Positions 58,011 to 64,000 of a stretch of 64,000 nucleotides of DNA are shown piece by piece. Position 1 is the stretch's first letter. Every line of letters begins with the position of its first letter. Under the pieces are notes generated by a model that had not been told where the DNA came from, searched no databases, and worked only from the letters and a program-made list of their open reading frames with translations. The translations under genes were made by a program, and so were the position numbers. Origin of the DNA: Candidatus Amunia macphersoniae (GTDB lineage Bacteria; Chloroflexota; Dormibacteria; Aeolococcales; Aeolococcaceae); contig JAEKNN010000005.1 of the NCBI GenBank assembly GCA_016464795.1, positions 1 to 64,000 of the forward strand, read 5' to 3'.

Positions 58011-60557
58011 TCAGTCGGCGGCGATGGCGCGTAGCACGTTGAGCCGGCCGGCACGGTAGGCGGGGAGCGCAGCGGCGACGACCCCGAGGATCAGGGCGAC
58101 CACCAGGCAGGTGACCAGCTGCGTGGTGGGCACCCCGAGGTGGCCGATGCCGGCGTCGCCGAGGGCGCGCACGACAGCGATCCCGAGTCCCACTCCGATG
58201 ACCATGCCGAGGACGGCTCCCAGCAGCGAGATGATCACCGCCTCCCAACGGACCATCGAGCGCATCTGCCGACGCGTCATCCCCATGGCGCGCAGCAGAC
58301 CGAGCTCGCGAGTGCGCTCGATGATGCTCAGCGCCAGCGTATTGACGATGCCGAAGAAGGCGATGATGATGGCCAGGAACAGCAGGACGAAGATGACGTT
58401 CTGCAGCGACGTGATCTGGTCCTCCTGCGTCTTCTCGAACTCATCTCGGCTCTGCACTGTGGCGGTGGGAAACCTCTGCAGAGCGGCGGCGCCTGCGCGT
58501 TCGGCCGCCGCCGTCGGAACGCCCGTCGCGCCATTGGCGAGCACCACGAAGTCCTCCACGTGGGGCACGTTGGGGTTGTAGGTGGCGAGCGAGATGATGA
58601 TCCCGGTGAGCAGGGCGTTGGCTCGGTAGGTGGCGCCCAGCCGGAGCATGACGGTCCTGCCACTCTGGGAGAACTGCACGGGTACTGTCCTGCCGACCGA
58701 CCAACCGTTGCTGGCGGCGGCGCCTGTGTCGACGATGAATCCGCCACTCTGCAACGCGGCCGCGACATCACCGGTGGCGGCATCGAAGTTGACGGTGCGT
58801 CCCAGCGCCGCGGGATCCAGCGCGAATGCGCTCTGTGCAGCGCTGCCGACGAGGACTTCGGCGGTGCGCACCTCGGCAACGTCGGCCAGCGCCGGCGTCT
58901 GGCGAAGCGTCGCCGCCGCCTCGGTGGAGACGGGCGTACCGTTGCTGCTGACGATCACCTGGGCCGGGAGCGAGCCGGTGACCGCCGCCTGGCTGGACAC
59001 CTTGATGGACTCGGCGATGATGTCGACCCCGGCCACCAATGCGACGCCGATCATCAGTGCGGCTGCGGTCGACGCGGTGCGCCGTGGGCTGCGCTGGGCA
59101 TTGGCCTGAGCCAGGCGACCCGGCACGCCTCGCAGTGTTGCTGCGGGAGCGCCGAGCACGAGCGCGATGGGCTGGACGAGCAGAGGCGCCAGCAAGGCGA
59201 CGCCGACGAACAGGATCAGCGAACCGCTGCCCAGGAGCTGCAGCGTCTGCCCGGTCGAGCCGAAGAGTCCGACACCGAGAAGGGCCGCGCCCAGCACGGC
59301 CACCACAGCCGCGACGATGATGCGGCGTCGCGAGAGAGCAGCGATCTCCGGCTCGGCCTCGCGCAGCGCCGCCACCGGTGGAACGCGGGTGGCCCGGCGC
59401 GCGGGAAGGAATGCGGCACCGATGGTCACCAGAGTGCCGAGTGCGATCGCAACAATGAAGGTGCGACCCTGCAACTGGAGGTCGCCGGCAGGGAGTCCGA
59501 AGCCGATCGCGTCGAGGATCGCGTACAGGCCCTTGGCGAGCAGAACCCCGACGAGAGCGCCGGCGGCTGACATCACCAGCCCGGTGAGCGCGGCCTCGAG
59601 TAGGACCGACGTCAGCACCTGACGACGGGTGGCACCGAGAGCCCGCAGCAAGGCCAGCTCGCGAGTGCGCTGGGTGACCAGGATGGTGAAGGTGTTGACG
59701 ATCAGGAAGGAACCGACGAACAGCGAGATGATGGCGAAGACCAGCAGCGGGGTGCCGACGAAGGTGTTGATGATCGAGCGAGCGGCGTCGGTGGATTGAC
59801 TGGCGACCTGGGCGCCGGTGCTCACCTCCGCGCTGGTGGGGAGGACCGCGGCCACGCGGTCGCGAAGCATCGCAGCGCTGACCCCCGGCTGTGAGGTGAC
59901 GCGGATGGAGTCGTATTCTCCCAGGGCGTCAAACCCGGCCTGGACGGTGTCCAGGCGGAACAGCAGGATGCTGGCGCCGGCCAGGTTGGTGGCGTTGGTC
60001 ACGATGCCACTGACGTGGAAGGTCCGCTTGCTGCCGCCATTGAAGACGATGGAGACCGACTGCCCCGCCGAGATCTTGGCGGTGGCTGCGGTTGCGGCGT
60101 CGACGACCACATCGTCGCGGGCCCGAGGTGGACCACCGCTGCGGAAGTGGTACGGGGCCACGGTGCTGTCGTCGATCCAGTTGGAACCGAAATGCGGTGG
60201 GCCCTGATTCCCGCCGACCACCTTGCCGTCGGCACCGATCAAGGCCGCGCCGTTGCGAAAGATGAGCCCGTCGGCGCTCTTCACTCCGGTCACGCCCCGC
60301 ACCGTGGGCTGCACCGTCACCGGAAAGGGTCGACGCTGAAGGCTCGTGAAGGTGTTGCCGCCGGGCGGCAGCTTGCCCTGCACGACGACTGCCACCCCCT
60401 GCTCGGCCGCCGCGAAGATGTTGCCGAAAATGCCGTTGATGGTGTCGGTGATGATCAGCGTGCCGGCCACAAACGAAACACCGAGCACGATCGCGATCGC
60501 GGTCAGCGCGAGTCGCAGCTTGTGGCTGAGCAAGCTGCGGAGCCCTACCTTGAACAC
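58011..60557 (-). CDS. ABC transporter permease, FtsX/MacB type with two core domains
   Basis: 848 residues. An N-terminal membrane helix (LALTAIAIVLGVSFVAG), a large extracellular domain, three helices (FAIISLFVGSFLIVN, ALLRALGATRRQVLTSVLL, LVTIGAAFLPARRATRV), then a second copy of the layout ending FFGIVNTLALSIIERTRELG, RAMGMTRRQMRSMVRWEAV, LAAALPAYRAGRLNVLRAIA. LRALGATRRQV and LRAMGMTRRQM are the coupling motifs of the two FtsX domains. Works with the ATPase encoded directly upstream. Such systems export lipids, lipoproteins or toxic compounds, or act as mechanotransmitters. Substrate unknown. Confidence 0.88.
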   Translation of the reverse strand: MFKVGLRSLLSHKLRLALTAIAIVLGVSFVAGTLIITDTINGIFGNIFAAAEQGVAVVVQGKLPPGGNTFTSLQRRPFPVTVQPTVRGVTGVKSADGLIFRNGAALIGADGKVVGGNQGPPHFGSNWIDDSTVAPYHFRSGGPPRARDDVVVDAATAATAKISAGQSVSIVFNGGSKRTFHVSGIVTNATNLAGASILLFRLDTVQAGFDALGEYDSIRVTSQPGVSAAMLRDRVAAVLPTSAEVSTGAQVASQSTDAARSIINTFVGTPLLVFAIISLFVGSFLIVNTFTILVTQRTRELALLRALGATRRQVLTSVLLEAALTGLVMSAAGALVGVLLAKGLYAILDAIGFGLPAGDLQLQGRTFIVAIALGTLVTIGAAFLPARRATRVPPVAALREAEPEIAALSRRRIIVAAVVAVLGAALLGVGLFGSTGQTLQLLGSGSLILFVGVALLAPLLVQPIALVLGAPAATLRGVPGRLAQANAQRSPRRTASTAAALMIGVALVAGVDIIAESIKVSSQAAVTGSLPAQVIVSSNGTPVSTEAAATLRQTPALADVAEVRTAEVLVGSAAQSAFALDPAALGRTVNFDAATGDVAAALQSGGFIVDTGAAASNGWSVGRTVPVQFSQSGRTVMLRLGATYRANALLTGIIISLATYNPNVPHVEDFVVLANGATGVPTAAAERAGAAALQRFPTATVQSRDEFEKTQEDQITSLQNVIFVLLFLAIIIAFFGIVNTLALSIIERTRELGLLRAMGMTRRQMRSMVRWEAVIISLLGAVLGMVIGVGLGIAVVRALGDAGIGHLGVPTTQLVTCLVVALILGVVAAALPAYRAGRLNVLRAIAAD

Positions 60558-60559
60558 CG

Positions 60560-61315
60560 CTACTCGCCCAGGTGGCGCATCACTTCAAGGATCGAGTCGG
60601 CGGTGGGCCCGCGGTGATCCTGAACCACCTTTCCATCAGCCAGGAAGACGACACGGTCGGCCCGGGCCGCTGCCAGCGGGTCGTGAGTCACCATGACGAT
60701 GGTCTGCTGAGAGCGATCGACGGCGTCGCGGAGGAATCCCAGGAGCTCCGCTCCAGCCTTGGAGTCGAGATTCCCGGTGGGCTCGTCGGCAAAGACGATC
60801 GCCGGACGACTCATCAGCGCACGCGCGGCGGCGACGCGCTGCTGCTGCCCTCCCGAGAGCTCACTGGGTCGGTGCTCGAGGCGAGCGCCGAGCCCGGTGA
60901 TGCCCACGACATCGTCGTACGCGGCACGGTCCACGGAACGGCCGGCGATGCGCAATGGCAGTGTGATGTTGTCGGCGGCGGAGAGCGTCGGCACCAGGTT
61001 GTAGGACTGGAAGATAAAGCCCACCTGCTCGCGGCGGAGCAGCGTCAACGGCTTGTCCTTGAGCCGACCCAGCTCGACGTCGCCGATGTACGCCTCCCCG
61101 GATGTCAGTCGGTCCAGTCCGGCGATGCAGTGGAGCAGGGTCGACTTGCCCGAGCCCGATGGGCCCATGATCGCGGTGAAACGGCCACTCTCGAAATCGA
61201 CGCTGACGCCATCCAGGGCTCGCACCGATGCCTCGCCCGTGCCATGCACCTTGACGGCGTCGACAGCGCGCGCAGCGGCGCGAACGGTGGCGGGAACTGC
61301 GGCTGTCTGCGTCAT
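60560..61315 (-). CDS. ABC transporter ATP-binding protein (MacB/LolD type)
   Basis: 251 residues from ATG 61315. Walker [13 protein letters not shown]-loop [16 protein letters not shown], signature [15 protein letters not shown], Walker [17 protein letters not shown] and H-loop [10 protein letters not shown] are complete; GNLDSK is diagnostic of the MacB/LolD/FtsE group. Two nt from the permease gene. Forms a complete exporter with it. Confidence 0.93.
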   Translation of the reverse strand: MTQTAAVPATVRAAARAVDAVKVHGTGEASVRALDGVSVDFESGRFTAIMGPSGSGKSTLLHCIAGLDRLTSGEAYIGDVELGRLKDKPLTLLRREQVGFIFQSYNLVPTLSAADNITLPLRIAGRSVDRAAYDDVVGITGLGARLEHRPSELSGGQQQRVAAARALMSRPAIVFADEPTGNLDSKAGAELLGFLRDAVDRSQQTIVMVTHDPLAAARADRVVFLADGKVVQDHRGPTADSILEVMRHLGE

Positions 61316-61914
61316 GGTGCGCCGAGGATACAGCGCCGTGAGCCGTGGCGACACACCGGTGCTGATTTGCCGGGTCGTTCACGCCCATCACGCTCACAAC
61401 GGTCGTGCTCGCATCCTTTCCCGTCCCAGCTACGGCTGCACCTTTTCCGGCGACCCGCGCAACTACCTGTCCAACGCCATCAGCAAGGTCGGCGGCCGAA
61501 ACCGCATCGATGCTGATTCGCATCGCGCAATGCCGGTTGGCTGTGACAGACAGGGCGAGACGCGTGTCGGTTCGCCCCAGCACACGGCAGTCAAACGTCC
61601 GTGAAGCTGGGAGACTCTCTCCCACGCGAACTACCAAACGGTGCGAACGCGTCTAAATGCACTGGCCGCTGCAGCCGTTCAGACATGCGGGCTGGCGCGG
61701 CAGCGGGTCGATCGGCAAGACCCATTGGCTTCGAGCTGAACTGTCAGGCGTTGCGCCGGTGTGGAGCGGGGCGTACTGTTGCGGGTGCCGGCGGATGCGC
61801 CGGCCAGCACGCGCTACGCCCATGTGGTTTGAGGAGGAGCGAGGCGCGGCTGTACCGCGCGCGGGGGTGTTTCGCGTCCCCGTACATCTCGTCCACAGCA
61901 CAAGGGGTATCTCG
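61316..61914. other. 600-nt region without a convincing gene
   Basis: Between the MacB-type ATPase (minus) and a VOC gene (plus). Several frames are open but none has a recognisable motif or good start. A perfect 7-bp stem TGGGAGA-CTC-TCTCCCA lies at 61608-61624, and AATGCCGGTTGGC at 61529-61541 recurs at 62329-62341. Probably promoter DNA plus decayed sequence. Confidence 0.4.
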
Positions 61915-62310
61915 ATGCATCGCACCCGTGTCTGCAGTCTCATCATCGACAGTGACGATTTGGAATCAAATCTCGACTTCTGGAGCGCTGCTCTGGGAGT
62001 TGACAACTGGGGTCTCGACGGACCCGAGGACAATCACGGTGTGCTCCGGGAGGATGTGGCCGGACTCCACATGGAACTGCAGCGCGTTCCCGAGCCTAAG
62101 ACCGCGAAGAATCGCGTCCACTTCGATATCGAGACTGATGATGTTGAGGCGGAAGTGTGCCGGCTTGAGGCGCTCGGGGCACGGCGTGTAGAACAGCATT
62201 CAAGTGGCCAGACCCATTGGTGGGTCATGCAAGACCCGTGCGGTAACGAGTTCTGCGTCACGAGTGTCCAGAGCCCTGCCTGGCCCAAGGGCGCGCATAG
62301 CTGGGACTGA
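61915..62310 (+). CDS. VOC-family (Glyoxalase_6-like) protein
   Basis: 131 residues from ATG 61915 (MHRTRVCSLIIDSDDLESN), AAGGGG about 10 nt upstream. LESNLDFWSAALG, LHMELQRVPEPKTAKNRVHF, DIETDDVEAEVCRLEALGAR and WVMQDPCGNEFCVT are the family blocks. It shares the 'RVPE.K..KNRVH.DI' strand with the VOC remnant at 1424-1730, so the two are relatives. Metal ligands are not obvious. Function unknown. Confidence 0.82.
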   Translation: MHRTRVCSLIIDSDDLESNLDFWSAALGVDNWGLDGPEDNHGVLREDVAGLHMELQRVPEPKTAKNRVHFDIETDDVEAEVCRLEALGARRVEQHSSGQTHWWVMQDPCGNEFCVTSVQSPAWPKGAHSWD

Positions 62311-62388
62311 CGTCTACGCTCTCGCTGTAATGCCGGTTGGCGAGACGGACCTCGGGCCAACTGCTCGCAGTTTCGATTCGAGGCAAAG

Positions 62389-62815
62389 ATGCGCAACACT
62401 TCGCGCATGAAGCGATGTGGTCCAACCATCCCCTCGATGCCGGTTAGGTCGGTCCCTGCTGCGGCCGCCTTTTACCGCGATCGTCTTGGTTTCAGGATCG
62501 CGCACGTAGACGGCGGTTTCGCGATCGTGATCCGCGACGACGCCGAGGTTCATCTCTGGGCCGCTTCCGACGAGAGCTGGCGGTCACGCGCCCATGCTGC
62601 GACGAGTCCAGTGTCTTCAGATGCCGAAGTCGTTCATCGCCGGAACTGCGAGCTGCCGCATCGCCGTCGACGACGTCGACGAGCTGTATGCTGAACTACG
62701 GGCGAGCGAGGTTCTGCACTCTCCGTCAACGGTGGTCGGAAACACCGACTATGGCGCCCGCGAGTTCCCGACGCTCGACAGCGATGGGAACCTCCTGACC
62801 TTCTTCCAACGCGTC
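62389..62815 (+). pseudogene. bleomycin-resistance-type VOC protein, interrupted by a one-base frameshift
   Basis: Frame one encodes IPSMPVRSVPAAAAFYRDRL, GFRIAHVDGGFAIVIRDDAE and VHLWAASDESWRSR, the first half of a Ble-like protein. From about 62625 similarity continues one base on, in SFIAGTASCRIAVDDVDELY, GAREFPTLDSDGNLLTFF. One extra base in the GCCGAAGTCG stretch joins the halves. The second frame then stays open to 63055, running through the tRNA-Gln gene, so no normal stop follows. Either a pseudogene or a sequence error. Confidence 0.75.
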
Positions 62816-62930
62816 GCCGCGCGTGGTCTGAGCCGCGACGATCGCGGGGCGCCCAGATGCGCTCGTGGCTCGTCGTCGCGGCTGAAGCGCTCGGGAGTTC
62901 GAATACGGCGCTGTGGCCTGGGGGAGAGTG

Positions 62931-63002
62931 CTGGGGAGGAAGGATTCGAACCTTCGAATGCCGGATCCAAAGTCCGGTGCCTTACCACTTGGCGACTCCC
63001 CA
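62931..63002 (-). tRNA. tRNA-Gln (anticodon TTG)
   Basis: 72 nt, no encoded CCA. Acceptor stem TGGGGAG pairs with CTCCCCA, discriminator G, as usual for tRNA-Gln. D arm contains GCCAAGTGGTAAGGC, anticodon stem-loop CCGGA-CTTTGGA-TCCGG with anticodon TTG, and T arm GAAGG-TTCGAAT-CCTTC. Confidence 0.95.
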
Positions 63003-63067
63003 GCGATCGCCCGATGGTAGCGTGGGCTTGTGGCACGCCCGCGAGGGGCACGTGAAACAACCGCGGC

Positions 63068-63673
63068 ATGCTGAAACCGCGGTGGGTCCCGGTTCGGCTC
63101 GTCCGGCCGACCCTTCCCGGTGCGCCTGCCGGCGATGCGGCCGGAGCATTCGGAGCGCGGGATGCGAGACTGTCGTCCGTGACGTCGCCATCAACCTCCG
63201 CGCCTGGTCGATCCGACTTTCGACGACCCTCACCGCGGATGTGGACCGCGCGGCGCGTGTCGCTGGGGATCACCCTCGTGCCGCTCGCGCTGGCGGCGCT
63301 GATCCCCTCGCTGCTCTTCGGGGGCGCGACGGCCGGGGTGCCCGTCAGCGTGGGTATCGTGGTGGTGGGGCTGGTCGCCTGGACGGTGCTCCGCGGCCGC
63401 TACCGATCGTGGGGTTACCTGGAGCGCGAGGACGATCTCATCGTGCGTCGGGGCCTCCTCTTCCGGCAGATGACGGTGGTCCCGTACGGCCGCATGCAGC
63501 TGATCGACGTCAGCGCGGGGCCCATCGACCGGCTGTTCGGACTCGCGACGGTGCAGCTGCACACCGCTGCCGCCACCACCGATGCCCGAATCCCAGGCCT
63601 CACCCAGGAGGAGGCGGAGCGGCTGCGTGACCGGCTGGCGGTGCTCGGGGAAGCGCAGGCAACCGGGCTCTGA
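63068..63673 (+). CDS. bacterial PH-domain membrane protein (YdbS-like)
   Basis: Up to 201 residues from ATG 63068; the first 55 residues show no motif, so the true start may lie further in. Two membrane helices (LGITLVPLALAALIPSLLFG and VGIVVVGLVAWTVLRG) are followed by a bPH2 domain: YRSWGYLEREDDLIVRRGLL, FRQMTVVPYGRMQLIDVSAG, GLATVQLHTAAATTDARIPG. YdbS proteins pair with YdbT and can protect against bacteriocins; the next gene is the expected partner. Stop and next start overlap by one base (TGATG). Confidence 0.82.
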   Translation: MLKPRWVPVRLVRPTLPGAPAGDAAGAFGARDARLSSVTSPSTSAPGRSDFRRPSPRMWTARRVSLGITLVPLALAALIPSLLFGGATAGVPVSVGIVVVGLVAWTVLRGRYRSWGYLEREDDLIVRRGLLFRQMTVVPYGRMQLIDVSAGPIDRLFGLATVQLHTAAATTDARIPGLTQEEAERLRDRLAVLGEAQATGL

Positions 63674-64000
63674 TGGCCTCCACACCGGCGCCTCCCTCCG
63701 TGCCCCCCACCCCGCCTGGGGCGAGCGCGCCGCCATCGGCGATCAGTGCGGCCGGGGCAGGTGACACTCAGTGGACGCGTCTGCATCCGCTCTCACCGAT
63801 CGTCCGTGCGGGAAGCGTGGTCGCGGTGCTGGTTGTGTTCAGCACCCAGTTCGACACGGGACGACGCAGGAGTTTTCCCTGGGTGAGCCTGGTGCTGCTC
63901 GGGGTGGGGATCGTGGCCGGGGTGGTGTCGTGGCTGGTCACCCGCTGGCGAGTGCAGGGGAGCGACCTTCGAATCGAGACCGGGCTGATCCGACGCCAGT
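63673..64000 (+). CDS. bacterial PH-domain membrane protein (YdbT-like), cut by the window end
   Basis: Starts at ATG 63673 and is open to the last base; 109 residues visible. A Pro/Ala/Ser-rich N-terminus leads to WTRLHPLSPIVRAGSVVAVL, two membrane helices (VVAVLVVFSTQF and LVLLGVGIVAGVVSWLV) and the start of the first PH domain, TRWRVQGSDLRIETGLIRRQ. The R-LHP-s-P-i segment is typical of YdbT, which normally carries three PH domains. Coupled to the YdbS-like gene. Confidence 0.82.
   Translation, partial: MASTPAPPSVPPTPPGASAPPSAISAAGAGDTQWTRLHPLSPIVRAGSVVAVLVVFSTQFDTGRRRSFPWVSLVLLGVGIVAGVVSWLVTRWRVQGSDLRIETGLIRRQ

Noticed and set aside
61316..61914. Open frames on both strands between the MacB-type ATPase and the VOC gene
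   Set aside because: No motif, poor starts and no ribosome-binding sites; kept as an unassigned intergenic region.
61529..62341. Repeated AATGCCGGTTGGC (61529-61541 and 62329-62341) as ends of a mobile element
   Set aside because: Only 13 bp, no transposase, no inverted ends and no target duplication; could be chance.
1..64000. CRISPR arrays, insertion sequences, prophage, integrase-tRNA islands, rRNA
   Set aside because: No regularly spaced repeats, transposase or integrase motifs, or rRNA-like sequence was seen; both tRNAs have ordinary neighbours without att-like duplications.

Overview
The window is GC-rich (judged by eye to be in the high 60s percent) and almost fully coding. It looks like the chromosome of a free-living aerobic soil bacterium of the Actinomycetota / Ca. 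Dormibacterota kind. Supporting points are an actinobacterial gene repertoire (mycothiol-type maleylpyruvate isomerase fold, SCO6745-like, DUF1206, DUF1684, a tiny COX24/bS22 ribosomal protein), many GTG starts and ATGA/GTGA overlaps, and repeated promoters with a TANNNT -10 box 5-8 nt before the start codon (leaderless mRNAs). I lean to Ca. Dormibacterota, but this is inference. There is no phage, insertion sequence, CRISPR array or rRNA. Two tRNA genes are present: Ala(GGC) and Gln(TTG).

Layout. 0-2.3 kb: a minimal WYL protein overlapping a protein with two PD-(D/E)XK-like nuclease domains, then a broken maleylpyruvate-isomerase/VOC pair. 2.3-5.1 kb: ECF sigma, anti-sigma-like membrane protein and lipoprotein beta-propeller. 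5.1-9.3 kb: NTF2-like protein, M48 protease, acyltransferase-SGNH. 9.6-13 kb: secreted HtrA-like protease coupled to a membrane-anchored beta-propeller. 13-19.1 kb: a complete cytochrome oxidase operon (Sco, CuA-like cupredoxin, CoxII, CoxI, CoxIII, frameshifted CtaG, TlpA-like). It faces an ABC exporter across a region with three 11-bp direct repeats resembling a PHO box. 21-28 kb: S9 peptidase, HIT protein, a protein with an internal duplication, bS22, a second HtrA-like protease, FMN oxidase, quinone-oxidoreductase-like enzyme. 28-31.2 kb: a two-gene module of an SMC/Rad50-like ATPase and a small protein resembling the ATPase's own C-terminal domain, preceded by a wrecked CsoR/FrmR-type gene. 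31-39.3 kb: acyltransferase, region-2-only sigma fragment, Crp/Fnr regulator, tRNA-Ala, two EXORDIUM-like secreted proteins (one a pseudogene). 40-47.3 kb: comEA-comEC-holA, MFS exporter, rpsT, ispE. 47-57.9 kb: DUF1206, MmcQ, LysE, zwf-ROK kinase, DUF1684, flavin disulfide reductase, pirin, YdeI, VOC proteins. 58-61.3 kb: MacB-type exporter. 61.9-64 kb: VOC proteins (one frameshifted), tRNA-Gln, two PH-domain (YdbS/YdbT-like) proteins, the last cut by the window end.

The most interesting points are: (1) the oxidase subunit I keeps every metal ligand and the HPEVY motif but, by my alignment from memory, lacks the usual D-channel Asp, K-channel Lys and a third conserved Asp, and sits beside a second CuA-like protein with altered ligands; (2) the SMC-like ATPase plus stand-alone copy of its C-terminal domain, a candidate defence or DNA-damage module; (3) five genes broken by indels in 64 kb, either real decay or sequence error; (4) the PHO-box-like operator in the oxidase/ABC divergent promoter; (5) widespread leaderless promoters.
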